Notes under the pieces: generated by a model | What the model saw: the letters and a program-made list of their open reading frames with translations, nothing else | Database searches by the model: none | What the model was told of the DNA's origin: nothing | Made by a program: the position numbers and the translations under genes | NCBI RefSeq assembly: GCF_900115105.1 | Contig: NZ_FOYP01000001.1 | Location: forward strand, 1,452,097-1,516,096 | Reading direction: 5' to 3' | DNA: 64,000 nt | DNA from: Yoonia tamlensis | GTDB lineage: Bacteria; Pseudomonadota; Alphaproteobacteria; Rhodobacterales; Rhodobacteraceae | Shown: one piece after another, positions 32,680-41,668 of the stretch | Numbering within the stretch: position 1 is the stretch's first letter | Layout: every line of letters starts with the position of its first letter

Positions 32680-34533
32680 ATGCTTAAAATATCTGACATC
32701 ACATATTCCGTCGAAGGCCGCACATTGGTCGAACACGCCACCGTCACGATCCCCACAGGCCACAAGGTTGGTCTGGTCGGGCGCAACGGGTCGGGCAAGA
32801 CAACCCTGTTCCGTGTGATCCGCGGCGAAATGGTGCTTGATACCGGCACGGTGACCATCCCGCGCGGCTGGAAAATCGGCGGTGTCAGCCAAGAGGTTCC
32901 CGGCAACGAAGTGTCACTGATCGACACCGTGCTGCGCGCCGATACCGAACGCGAGGCCCTGCTGGCCGAAGCCGAAACCGCAACCGACCCCGACCGTATC
33001 GCCGAGGTGCAAACGCGGCTTGCCGATATCGACGCATGGTCCGCCGAAGCCCGCGCCGCCACGATCCTCAAGGGGCTCGGGTTTACGCACGAAGAACAAC
33101 AACAGCCTTGTTCCGCCTTTTCGGGCGGCTGGCGGATGCGCGTGGCGCTTGCGGCAGTCCTGTTCAGCGAACCGGACCTCTTGCTGCTCGACGAACCGAC
33201 AAACTATCTTGATCTTGAAGGCGCGCTCTGGCTCGAGGCCTATCTGGTCAAATACCCGCATACCGTGCTGATCGTCAGCCATGACCGCGAATTGCTCAAC
33301 CGCTCTGTGGGCGGGATCTTGCATCTCGAAGACAAGGGGCTGATCTACTACACTGGCACCTATGATATGTTCGCCAAACAACGCGCCGCCAACCGTGCGG
33401 TGCAGGCTGCGGCGGCCAAAAAACAAGACGCGCAGCGCCAGCATTTGCAGGCCTTTGTCGACCGGTTCAAAGCCAAAGCATCCAAAGCCAAGCAAGCCCA
33501 GTCACGGGTCAAGGCGCTTGAAAAAATGGAAACCATCCGCGCGCCAGAAGATGCTGCGCGCACTGTGTTCACATTCCCCGAACCCGAAGAATTATCTCCC
33601 CCCATCATCGCAACCGAAGGCGCATCCGTGGGTTATGGCGAAACCGTTATCCTGCGCGACCTGAACCTGCGCATCGACCAGGATGACCGCATCGCGCTAT
33701 TGGGGCGCAACGGTGAAGGGAAATCCACACTTTCCAAGATGTTATCAGGTCGTCTTGATGTGATGAACGGCAAGATGGTGACATCAAACAAGCTGCGCAT
33801 CGGCTTTTTTGCACAGCATCAGGTGGATGAATTGCGGGTCGAAGAAACCCCGCTCGATCACCTGTTCCGCGAACGCGCGCACGAAGGTCAGGCCAAACTG
33901 CGCGCGCGGCTCGCGGGCTTTGGGCTTGGCGCCGATCAAGCCGATACAGAGGTCGGTCGTCTGTCCGGTGGGCAAAAGGCACGCCTGTCACTGCTGCTGG
34001 CCACCCTGCCCGCGCCGCATCTGTTGATCCTCGACGAGCCGACAAACCACCTTGATATCGAAAGCCGCGAAGCGCTGGTCGAAGCGCTCACCGCCTATTC
34101 GGGTGCTGTCATCCTTGTCAGCCACGATATGCACCTGCTTTCTATGGTCGCGGATCGTCTGTGGCTGGTCAAAGACGGGCATGTGGACCCCTATGATGAC
34201 GATCTCGAATCGTACCGTAAGCTTTTGCTGACCCCTGAAAAGCAGCTTGAAAAAGCAAAGCCGAAACCCGCAGCCGCGCCCAAGCCCAGCCGCGAGAAAA
34301 TTCAGGCGATGCGCGCGGACGTGCGCAAAAACGAAGAACGCGTCAATAAAATCAACGACATGCGCGACAAACTTGCCAAAAAGCTCGCTGATCCAGCGCT
34401 TTATGAGGACGGCAAAGCAGGCGAATTGGCGACATGGAACAAGAAATATGCCGAAGTCATGGATGCCCATGCCCGCGCTGAATCCATGTGGATGGTGGCC
34501 CTTGAACGGCTGGAAAAGGCAGAGAAGGCGTAA
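32680..34533 (+). CDS. ABC-F family ATPase (YheS/Uup-like)
   Basis: Cytoplasmic ribosome-associated ATPase, not a transporter. 617 residues with two ABC domains: Walker A GRNGSGKT near 34-41 and GRNGEGKS in the second; signatures AFSGGWRMR and RLSGGQKAR; Walker B LLLLDEPTNYLD and LLILDEPTNHLD. The interdomain P-site linker (QAFVDRFKAKASKAKQAQSR) is of ABC-F type, and there is a coiled C-terminal end. The ATG at 32680 is chosen by alignment with ABC-F starts (MLKISDI). A paralogue is at 55534. Confidence 0.93.
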   Translation: MLKISDITYSVEGRTLVEHATVTIPTGHKVGLVGRNGSGKTTLFRVIRGEMVLDTGTVTIPRGWKIGGVSQEVPGNEVSLIDTVLRADTEREALLAEAETATDPDRIAEVQTRLADIDAWSAEARAATILKGLGFTHEEQQQPCSAFSGGWRMRVALAAVLFSEPDLLLLDEPTNYLDLEGALWLEAYLVKYPHTVLIVSHDRELLNRSVGGILHLEDKGLIYYTGTYDMFAKQRAANRAVQAAAAKKQDAQRQHLQAFVDRFKAKASKAKQAQSRVKALEKMETIRAPEDAARTVFTFPEPEELSPPIIATEGASVGYGETVILRDLNLRIDQDDRIALLGRNGEGKSTLSKMLSGRLDVMNGKMVTSNKLRIGFFAQHQVDELRVEETPLDHLFRERAHEGQAKLRARLAGFGLGADQADTEVGRLSGGQKARLSLLLATLPAPHLLILDEPTNHLDIESREALVEALTAYSGAVILVSHDMHLLSMVADRLWLVKDGHVDPYDDDLESYRKLLLTPEKQLEKAKPKPAAAPKPSREKIQAMRADVRKNEERVNKINDMRDKLAKKLADPALYEDGKAGELATWNKKYAEVMDAHARAESMWMVALERLEKAEKA

Positions 34534-34543
34534 TTCAACCGCT

Positions 34544-35713
34544 CTATTCGCCAAGTGCGACTGCCGCATCTGCTATGCACTGCGGCAGCAATCCATTGAA
34601 CATATACGGCTCCTCTCTTGCCGCCATATTCGACAGGCCTTTCATCAGCGCCGACACTGCCCGTTCAGAGTTGTCGTAATCGCTTGACGCGATCAACCCG
34701 CTACTGAAAAAATCTCGGGTAAATCGGTCAAGTCCGACAATCTCGCCACGCGCGACACATTCCGCGACTTCTGCGCCGCATAAACGTTCGCAAACAGTCA
34801 CCAAAGGACGCAGTGACGTCGTATAGTCTGCCTCTGCGATCAATAAGTCGCCCATCGTGACCAAGTTATCATCCCCATCCAAAGACTCCGGATTACGGTC
34901 TCTAACCATAATCGTTTGCAGATAGAATTCGGCTACTTTTTCATGCTGTTCAGCATACCTAAGCTCTTCGATAATCGAAGGTCGAAAACTGGGTAGATAC
35001 GCGCGCAATTGAACAGCGTGCCAACGCCCATCGCGCAGGGCCGCATCGAGCGCATACGTGTCCTCGGCCCGCCAAGGCAAGCCACCCCAATGCGCCACGA
35101 TCGCTTCCGCTTCGCCCGGTTCAAGCATGTTATTGGCCTCAACAAGACCCGCGTGGAACATGCGCATCCACCAAACAGTTGCGCGTATCTCCATATCTAA
35201 GGGAAATCTTGTTTCAAGATAGCGCGCGATGTCGATTTCCAGCAAACGCCTATTGTTTCTCAAAGCCGTTACCATACGTGGCTGATACCCTGCGGCCCAT
35301 GTGCGTTCTGCCAGCGCGATCCAAGTATCAATATCTTCGACACGATCAATTTCTCTAAGCGCGGCCATCGCGGGAACCGTACCCGAATCAACATAATATG
35401 GTGAAGATATCGTCGTTCGCGCGCCTGACCGATCCGCAGGAACCAACGCCTTGCGTTCGTTCCGATCAAGTTCTGGAAAGTCGATATCCATATGAACCGC
35501 ACCCATTATTCGGTTGACGAACATCCGCGCCGCAATATTTCCATCAGCGGCAATTTCACCCAAAGCCCAAAGATCCTCAGCTGGGCTTTCATTACCCAAC
35601 CAACGCTGCGCCGCGATACGCAATACTGGGTCATCAGCGCCAGAGATCACCTGAGCAACCGCGGGCTGCATCATGAAAGTGATCCCAAAGACCAACGAGA
35701 GTGATTTCAGCAT
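34544..35713 (-). CDS. Hypothetical exported helical-repeat protein
   Basis: 389 residues. N-terminal signal peptide MLKSLSLVFGITFMMQPAVA with AQ after it; the rest is helical with Sel1/TPR-like spacing (PAEDLWALGEIAADGNIAARM) but no clear family. A longer frame from 35812 would add a hydrophobic N-terminus; I prefer 35713 because of the clean signal peptide. The sequence looks less GC-rich than its neighbours, which hints at separate history. Convergent with the ABC-F gene, 10 bases apart. Confidence 0.68.
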   Translation of the reverse strand: MLKSLSLVFGITFMMQPAVAQVISGADDPVLRIAAQRWLGNESPAEDLWALGEIAADGNIAARMFVNRIMGAVHMDIDFPELDRNERKALVPADRSGARTTISSPYYVDSGTVPAMAALREIDRVEDIDTWIALAERTWAAGYQPRMVTALRNNRRLLEIDIARYLETRFPLDMEIRATVWWMRMFHAGLVEANNMLEPGEAEAIVAHWGGLPWRAEDTYALDAALRDGRWHAVQLRAYLPSFRPSIIEELRYAEQHEKVAEFYLQTIMVRDRNPESLDGDDNLVTMGDLLIAEADYTTSLRPLVTVCERLCGAEVAECVARGEIVGLDRFTRDFFSSGLIASSDYDNSERAVSALMKGLSNMAAREEPYMFNGLLPQCIADAAVALGE

Positions 35714-35812
35714 GGCATAATCCAAAAACCTGTTTGAACGAAACCTAAGCGAGGCAAACACCCAATACAACCATAGCATTGCATGGACAAAACCGACAGA
35801 AACGCGCTGCAT

Positions 35813-35866
35813 ATCATCTTGCCAAAAATACTCCCGCCGGAGGCATCAAATTCCTAGGAATTTGAT
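35813..35866 (-). repeat. Intergenic composite element, copy B
   Basis: On the minus strand: a perfect 22-bp palindrome (35845-35866, half-site ATCAAATTCCT), then a CTCC/GGAG hairpin (35831-35842), then TATTTTTGGCAAGATGAT, directly before an ATG at 35812. It shares its layout with the copies at 23609, 45964 and 51026. It lies between the exported-protein gene and marC. Confidence 0.65.
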
Positions 35867-35889
35867 CGGCCTTGCCGCATAAGGTTGCC

Positions 35890-36519
35890 ATGACAGATAT
35901 TACCGCGCTTATCGCTGCCTTCACCACGATGTTCATTATCATCGATCCGCCTGGCCTTGCGCCTGTGTTTATTGCCATGACCCAAGGCATGAATGCTGCG
36001 CAACGCCGCGCAATTGCGATCCGCGCTTGTCTTGTTTCTGCCTGCCTGATGATGGTATTTTTGTTTCTGGGCGAGGCCGTGCTCGGCTTTATCGGTATTT
36101 CGATGGATGCGTTCCGGATTGCGGGGGGTATCTTGTTGTTCCTGACCGCGCTGGACATGCTGTTTCAAAAACGTCAGGCCCGCCGCGAAGATAACGCCGC
36201 CGAAGGGTTGGAAGAACATCACGACGACCCTTCCGTATTTCCACTGGCTTTGCCGCTGATCGTCGGACCGGGCGCGATCACCACAATCATCCTGCTGGCC
36301 GGCCAAGCCCAAGGGGCCAGCGATTTTGTGGCCATTACGGGCGTGATCTTGCTGGTGCTGTTTATTGTGCTTTTGGCGTTTCTGGCATCAAACACGATCG
36401 AACGCGCCTTGGGTAAAACCGGCCTGAACATTCTGACGCGGGTCTTGGGGATGCTGCTGGCCGCGCTTGCGGTGCAGTTCATTCTGGACGGGTTGCGCGG
36501 TTTTGGCATTGGCGGTTAA
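35890..36519 (+). CDS. MarC family integral membrane protein
   Basis: 209 residues with six hydrophobic helices; FTTMFIIIDPPGLAPVFIAM and FPLALPLIVGPGAITTIILL are the two family-defining repeats. MarC-family proteins are inner-membrane proteins of unknown transport function; the old link to multiple antibiotic resistance was not upheld. The ATG at 35890 follows AAGGTTGCC. Confidence 0.9.
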   Translation: MTDITALIAAFTTMFIIIDPPGLAPVFIAMTQGMNAAQRRAIAIRACLVSACLMMVFLFLGEAVLGFIGISMDAFRIAGGILLFLTALDMLFQKRQARREDNAAEGLEEHHDDPSVFPLALPLIVGPGAITTIILLAGQAQGASDFVAITGVILLVLFIVLLAFLASNTIERALGKTGLNILTRVLGMLLAALAVQFILDGLRGFGIGG

Positions 36520-36528
36520 GGGCGGATC

Positions 36529-37107
36529 ATGACCGGCGATCAAATCGCGCGTGCGCTGTATCTTGGGATCTTGGGGCTCGCGATTGCGGGGTCGGTTCTG
36601 GTCTCGGGGCGCGAAAACCTGAACCGGACAGTGCAACAGGCCATGATCTGGCTGTTTATTTTTCTCGGGGTGATCGGGGCCTACGGGCTTTGGGGGGATA
36701 TCAGCCGCGACGTGGCGGGCGGTCAGGCGCAACGCGCCGACGGGCGGATATCTGTGCCGCTGGCGCGCGACGGGCATTACTATCTGACCTTGCAGGTAAA
36801 CGGTGTCGACGTTGCATTTGTGATCGACACGGGCGCCAGCAGCGTTGTGCTGACCCAATCGGACGCCCGCGCATTGGGGTTTGACCCGATAGCGCTGGAT
36901 TATAACGGGGTCGCGATGACAGCCAATGGCAGCGTTTCAACCGCCACAATCACGCTTGACCGCGTCTCATTGGGCGATCAGACCGATCTTGCGGTGCCAG
37001 CGTTTGTGAATGGTGGCACGATGGATCAGTCATTGCTTGGAATGTCCTATCTCAACCGCTTTGCGCATATTGAAATTTCGAACAATTACATGGTGTTGAC
37101 CCGATGA
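36529..37107 (+). CDS. Membrane-anchored retropepsin-like aspartic protease (TIGR02281)
   Basis: 192 residues. Two N-terminal membrane helices (LYLGILGLAIAGSVLVSG and MIWLFIFLGVIGAYGLWG), then a single retroviral-type aspartic protease domain with the active site VIDTGASSVVLT (Asp near 102) and the end LLGMSYLNRF. Works as a dimer in this fold. Periplasmic target unknown. Follows marC closely and overlaps a tiny lipoprotein gene (ATGA). Confidence 0.9.
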   Translation: MTGDQIARALYLGILGLAIAGSVLVSGRENLNRTVQQAMIWLFIFLGVIGAYGLWGDISRDVAGGQAQRADGRISVPLARDGHYYLTLQVNGVDVAFVIDTGASSVVLTQSDARALGFDPIALDYNGVAMTANGSVSTATITLDRVSLGDQTDLAVPAFVNGGTMDQSLLGMSYLNRFAHIEISNNYMVLTR

Positions 37108-37199
37108 AATATGTTGTTCTTTCTCTCTTGGTATTGGCGGCCTGCGCCCCTGCCCCCACTGAACTGCCCGAAGATTTTGATTCAAGTTTTACCTTCTAA
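37104..37199 (+). CDS. Tiny lipoprotein, 31 residues
   Basis: A 31-codon frame beginning in the ATGA of the protease stop: MKYVVLSLLVLAACAPAPTE, then a short acidic end. Basic-hydrophobic start with a lipobox L-A-A-C (Cys14) is a full type-II signal, leaving an 18-residue mature lipopeptide. The stop overlap and the complete lipobox argue for a real gene. Possible partner or inhibitor of the membrane protease upstream; function unknown. Confidence 0.6.
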   Translation: MKYVVLSLLVLAACAPAPTELPEDFDSSFTF

Positions 37200-37248
37200 G
37201 GCCGGCGCAATTTACCCGCACTTAATGATTTGCCGCGAAGCTGCTGCA

Positions 37249-37389
37249 ATGGATCAAACCCGCCAATTGCACCCGACGGTCATCGCGGTCATGGCAAGCT
37301 GTGCGTTTTGCCTGACATTGGCCGCGGCACAATGGGTACAGGGCAATCTTTGGGTCTGGGACATGCTGCGCGCGCTTTGCGGCGGCTAG
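37249..37389 (+). CDS. Small membrane protein, 46 residues
   Basis: One hydrophobic segment (VIAVMASCAFCLTLAAAQWV) after a short polar start, ending in tryptophans and CGG. An ATG at 37225 in the same frame is a possible alternative start. The stop TAG overlaps the holC stop as CTAG, the same four-base convergent overlap seen at three other places here, which favours a real gene. No good ribosome-binding site. Confidence 0.45.
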   Translation: MDQTRQLHPTVIAVMASCAFCLTLAAAQWVQGNLWVWDMLRALCGG

Positions 37390-37841
37390 TTCTTTTGCGC
37401 CTTTAGCACCCAACGCCCGTCTTCTTGCGCGTGATATTGTGCGGTGCATCCCGCATCGGTCAGGGCCTTCCACTGGCTGCGTGCATGCGCAAGCGCCGCC
37501 TCGTCCCAGCCGTCGAACATAATACAGCTGCGCGCCAGCGCTGTGACCTCTGCCGCGGTCAGATCGGCCCCGCCGACACAAATTACATAGTCAAACCCCT
37601 TAACAGGTACATCGCCGATCAGCACGGGTTGCGCGTCATCATGCGGCCCGCCCGCGATCCCGTGCGGCAAAAACGATGCATCCGGCCCTTTCCACAACAC
37701 AGCGTCCAGCCGCGCGGCCAAATCAGGATCAGCCGTGCGGATCAGCACCCGCAGGCCTTGCGCGCGCGCCATGACGACGAGTTTGGGCAGCGCCACGTCA
37801 AGCGGGCTTTCCTTAAGCTGATAAAATTTGGCCGCGCCCAT
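37386..37841 (-). CDS. holC: DNA polymerase III chi subunit
   Basis: 151 residues with the HolC fold: KFYQLKESPLDVALPKLVVM at the start, VLIRTADPDLAARLDAVLW, and the DASFLPHGIAGGP segment facing the psi/SSB sites. Binds SSB at the replication fork. One base separates it from pepA upstream; holC is commonly found next to pepA. Confidence 0.92.
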   Translation of the reverse strand: MGAAKFYQLKESPLDVALPKLVVMARAQGLRVLIRTADPDLAARLDAVLWKGPDASFLPHGIAGGPHDDAQPVLIGDVPVKGFDYVICVGGADLTAAEVTALARSCIMFDGWDEAALAHARSQWKALTDAGCTAQYHAQEDGRWVLKAQKN

Positions 37842-37842
37842 A

Positions 37843-39309
37843 TCAGTTTTCGTATTTATCCGCGATCAACCGGTTAAGCGCCATCACTCCCCAGCCAGTC
37901 GCGCCCGCAGGCGCAAGTGCGGTTTCGGATTTCACGCTAGCCACACCGGCAATATCGATATGGCACCACGGCACATCTTCTTTGACGAATCGTTGCAGGA
38001 ATTGCGCGGCGGTGATCGATCCGGCCATGCGCCCGCCAATGTTTTTCATGTCTGCAATGCGCGATTTGAGCATATCATCATAGGCTTTGCCCATCGGCAT
38101 GCGCCATGCGCCTTCGCCTTCGGCGCCTGCGGCTTTGATGAATGCATCCGACAGATCATCCGAATTCGAAAATACCCCTGCGTTTTCATGGCCCAATGCA
38201 ACCAGAATAGCGCCTGTCAGCGTGGCAAGGTTGATCATGCCCACTGGTCTGAACCGTTCTTGCGCATACCACATCACATCGGCCAGCACCAAACGGCCTT
38301 CGGCGTCGGTGTTGATCACCTCGATCGTGTCGCCCTTCATGGATTTCACCACATCACCCGGGCGCACCGCATTGCCCGATGGCATGTTTTCGACCAGCCC
38401 AACCAGCCCGACAACATTGGCCTTGGCCTTGCGCAGCGCCAGCGTGCGCATGACACCGGCCACAACACCTGCGCCGCCCATATCCATGGTCATGTCTTCC
38501 ATGCCTGCAGCCGGTTTGATGCTGATCCCGCCAGTGTCGAACACCACCCCTTTGCCAACCAGCGCAAACGGGGCCTCATCGCCGCCGCCGTTCCACGACA
38601 TGACAACAACCTTGCTCGGGCTATCAGACCCCTGCCCGACGCACAGCAAGCTGCCCATGCCGAGCCGTTCAAGATCATCTTCTTCAAGGATTTCGACCTC
38701 CAGCCCCAGTTCATGCATCGCCGCCAGCCGCGCCGCGAAATCATCCGTGGTCAGGATATTGGCGGGCTCGTTCGTCAGGTCACGGGTGAAAAACACGCCT
38801 TCAGAGATTGCGGCCATCGGGGCGGCGGATTTTGCGACAGCTTCGGGTTTGGCCACCATAAAGGTCACCGCGCCTCTGGCGGGTTTGTCCCCTGTTTTAT
38901 GGCTGTCAAAACGGTAGTCACGCAGCGCAAGCCCAAGCGCGATTTCATCCGCGCGCGCAATGCTGCCCGCGACCACGGTGATATCGGCGTCACCCATCAG
39001 CTTGGCCAGTTGTGCACCCGCTTTGCGTGCCTGTGCCTCGCTGGGGCGGCGCGGTAGTTTGGCCACCAGCACCGTTTCCGCCGCCAGCCCGACCGGATAG
39101 GCAAGCACCGCTACATCGCCCTGCGCCATTTTTTCGAACTTTTCGCCATCCACAAACCGCGCGATCGCCTTACGCGTCAGCGTGTTCACCTTGCGCGCGC
39201 CCGCGTCAAGCTTGCCGTCTTCTCCAACAAAAATGGCAATAACCCCGCGGGCCGTTGCAAGTTGATCAAGATTGACGTCTTTGAACTGAATTTCGGCGGG
39301 CGTTGTCAT
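37843..39309 (-). CDS. pepA: Leucyl aminopeptidase (M17)
   Basis: Cytoplasmic di-metal exopeptidase, hexameric. 488 residues; signature NTDAEGRLVLADVM near 330, metal-binding Lys/Asp in FDTGGISIKPAAGMEDMTMD, N-terminal regulatory domain. Start at 39309 (MTTPAEIQF) follows AAGGAG; divergent from lptF. Confidence 0.95.
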   Translation of the reverse strand: MTTPAEIQFKDVNLDQLATARGVIAIFVGEDGKLDAGARKVNTLTRKAIARFVDGEKFEKMAQGDVAVLAYPVGLAAETVLVAKLPRRPSEAQARKAGAQLAKLMGDADITVVAGSIARADEIALGLALRDYRFDSHKTGDKPARGAVTFMVAKPEAVAKSAAPMAAISEGVFFTRDLTNEPANILTTDDFAARLAAMHELGLEVEILEEDDLERLGMGSLLCVGQGSDSPSKVVVMSWNGGGDEAPFALVGKGVVFDTGGISIKPAAGMEDMTMDMGGAGVVAGVMRTLALRKAKANVVGLVGLVENMPSGNAVRPGDVVKSMKGDTIEVINTDAEGRLVLADVMWYAQERFRPVGMINLATLTGAILVALGHENAGVFSNSDDLSDAFIKAAGAEGEGAWRMPMGKAYDDMLKSRIADMKNIGGRMAGSITAAQFLQRFVKEDVPWCHIDIAGVASVKSETALAPAGATGWGVMALNRLIADKYEN

Positions 39310-39446
39310 GGTGGCTCCTTGGGGTGGATATGTTTCGCGCATTGGTAGCGCGCGCCCTGCGTAAATACCAGATAGCTGTTCAATCCCGCCTGTGAATGCG
39401 ATAGCTTGGCAGATATACAAGCCCCGCTTGCAACAAGGATATCCGA

Positions 39447-40577
39447 TTGGCCAAGTTCGACCGATACTTGCTGTCTCAATTGATGGTGATGTTTGGCTTT
39501 TTCAGCCTTGTTCTGGTGCTGATCTACTGGATCAACCGGGCGGTTGTTCTGTTTGACCAGCTGATCGCCGACGGGCAATCGGCGGGGGTTTTCCTTGAAT
39601 TTACCGCGCTTTCCTTGCCATCGGTGATCCGGCTTGCGCTGCCTTTGGCGGCATTTGCGGCGGCAGTTTATGTGACCAACCGGATGACAACCGAATCTGA
39701 ACTGGTAGTGGTGCAAGCCACGGGCTATTCCGCGTTCCGTCTGGCGCGTCCGGTGTTCTATTTCGGGTTGATTGTGGCTTTGCTCATGTCGCTGTTGATG
39801 CATTACCTTGTACCGCTCAGCTCTGCGCGGCTGGATCAGCGGCAGGCGGATATTTCGCGCAACATCACCGCACGGCTGTTGACCGAAGGCCAGTTTATCG
39901 AGCCGGTCAACGGGATCACCTTCTACATCCGCGACATCACACAGGCCGGCGAATTGCAGGATATTTTCCTGTCGGACATCCGCAATCCCGAGGAACAGGT
40001 CACCTATACCGCCACGCGCGCGTTTTTGGTGAATGACACCGCCGAGACACAATTGGTCATGATCGACGGGCTGGTGCAGGTGTTCGACACAAGCACCGAG
40101 CGGCTGACCACGACCGCGTTTGACGATTTTGCCTATAATATCGGAAGCCTGTTCACGGCCCAAGGATCGACCAAACGCAAGGAAAACCATCTTTCAACCG
40201 CCGAATTGCTATGGCCCACGCCAGAAATTATCGCCGAAACCAACCGCAGCGCCGCTGTGCTGATAGCGCGCGGCCATGACCGGTTCAGCCAAACCCTGCT
40301 GGGGACGGTCGCAGCACTGCTGGGTTTTTCTGCGCTGATGGTCGGGGGGTTCAGCCGCTTTGGTGTCTGGCGCCAGATAATCGCGGCGATTCTATTGATT
40401 GTCGTCGTCAAAGCCATGGAAACCGCAGGGATCAACGCCGCACGCAGCGATGACCGGCTGTGGTTTGCAGTCTATTTGCCGGTTGTGGCCGGATTTCTGA
40501 TCATCTGGTTCCTTTTGTTTTGGGCCACTCGCCCACATCTCTTCAAGCGCCGCCGCAATGCGAGGGTCGCGCCATGA
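39447..40577 (+). CDS. lptF: LPS export permease LptF (TTG start)
   Basis: Inner-membrane subunit of the LptB2FG transporter that extracts lipopolysaccharide. 376 residues: three N-terminal helices (LMVMFGFFSLVLVLIYWIN and on), a periplasmic beta-jellyroll, three C-terminal helices. Starts with TTG at 39447 (behind AAGGATATCCGA), because the next ATG would remove the conserved AKFDRYLLSQL start. ATGA overlap with lptG. Confidence 0.93.
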   Translation: MAKFDRYLLSQLMVMFGFFSLVLVLIYWINRAVVLFDQLIADGQSAGVFLEFTALSLPSVIRLALPLAAFAAAVYVTNRMTTESELVVVQATGYSAFRLARPVFYFGLIVALLMSLLMHYLVPLSSARLDQRQADISRNITARLLTEGQFIEPVNGITFYIRDITQAGELQDIFLSDIRNPEEQVTYTATRAFLVNDTAETQLVMIDGLVQVFDTSTERLTTTAFDDFAYNIGSLFTAQGSTKRKENHLSTAELLWPTPEIIAETNRSAAVLIARGHDRFSQTLLGTVAALLGFSALMVGGFSRFGVWRQIIAAILLIVVVKAMETAGINAARSDDRLWFAVYLPVVAGFLIIWFLLFWATRPHLFKRRRNARVAP

Positions 40578-41668
40578 TTTTGCACCTGTATTTTGCGCGC
40601 CGTTTCCTGATGACGTTTCTGGGCGTTCTGGGCATTTTCTTTGTGATCATGTTGTTCTTGGACATCGTTGAACAATTGCGCCGCTATGCAACGGCGGATG
40701 CGAGTTTTTTTGATATTCTGGCGTTGTCGTTGCTGAATATCCCCCAAGGCGTCTATGTCATCTTACCGCTGATCATGATCCTTGCCGCGATTGCATTGTT
40801 TCTTGCACTGGCGCGTTCTTCTGAAATGGTGGTGACCCGCGCGGCGGGGCGTTCCGCGCTGCGGGCGCTTGTCGCGCCCTTGGTCGTTGCCTTGATGATC
40901 GGCGTTATCGCTGTCGGCGTGGGTAATCCGATCGTGGCAAGCACATCCAAAGAATATGAATCGCGTTCCGGCGCGCTCCGCGGGCGCGAATCTGTGCTGT
41001 CTGTCGGGTCTTCGGGGCTTTGGCTGCGGCAAGGCACAGACGCGGGCCAATCCGTGATCCGTGCGCAAAGCGCAAATCTGGACGGCACGCGGCTGACCGA
41101 TGTGAGCTTTATCCGCTTCGGGCGCGACGGCACGCCCACACAGCGCGTCAACGCCAAGACTGCGCAGCTTGTGCCTGGTGCCTGGGCGTTAACCGACGCA
41201 AAGCAGTGGTTTTTTGGCACCGGCGTAAACCCCGAAGCCGCCGCGATCAGCCACGCGACATTCAGCATTACATCGACACTAACGCCGGATCAGATCCGCG
41301 ACAGTTTTGGCACGCCTTCCTCGATTCCGATTTGGGAATTGCCTACCTTTATCAAGCGGTTGCAGACCGCCGGATTTTCCGCGCAGCGGCATCTAGTCTG
41401 GTTCCACGTCGAACTGGCACAGCCGCTATTTCTGGTCGCGATGGTGCTGATCGGCGCGGCCTTTACCGTGCGCCACCAGCGCGGCGGGCGCACGGGGCTG
41501 ATGGTGATGTTTGCGATATTGCTTGCATTCGTGATCTACTTTATCCGCAACTTTGCGCAGGTCTTGGGCGAAAACGGGCAATTGCCAGCTGTTCTTGCGG
41601 CATGGGCGCCGCCATTGGCCGCGATCGGCATCGCCTTTGGTATTTTGCTGCATAACGAGGATGGCTGA
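40574..41668 (+). CDS. lptG: LPS export permease LptG
   Basis: Partner of LptF, same six-helix plus jellyroll layout. 364 residues; conserved ILHLYFARRFLMTFLGVLGI start. Begins in the ATGA of lptF and shares a base with lptD (TGATG), so lptF-lptG-lptD are coupled. LptB, LptA and LptC are not in the window. Confidence 0.95.
   Translation: MILHLYFARRFLMTFLGVLGIFFVIMLFLDIVEQLRRYATADASFFDILALSLLNIPQGVYVILPLIMILAAIALFLALARSSEMVVTRAAGRSALRALVAPLVVALMIGVIAVGVGNPIVASTSKEYESRSGALRGRESVLSVGSSGLWLRQGTDAGQSVIRAQSANLDGTRLTDVSFIRFGRDGTPTQRVNAKTAQLVPGAWALTDAKQWFFGTGVNPEAAAISHATFSITSTLTPDQIRDSFGTPSSIPIWELPTFIKRLQTAGFSAQRHLVWFHVELAQPLFLVAMVLIGAAFTVRHQRGGRTGLMVMFAILLAFVIYFIRNFAQVLGENGQLPAVLAAWAPPLAAIGIAFGILLHNEDG

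Noticed and set aside
35713-35812. N-terminal extension of the exported helical protein to the ATG at 35812
   Set aside because: The extension would hide a clean signal peptide starting at 35713; the 35812 ATG belongs to the repeat element. It is kept only as an alternative.
37828-39057. 409-codon plus-strand frame, the longest shadow in the window
   Set aside because: Antisense to pepA, which has its signature and normal length; translation is His/Arg-rich noise.
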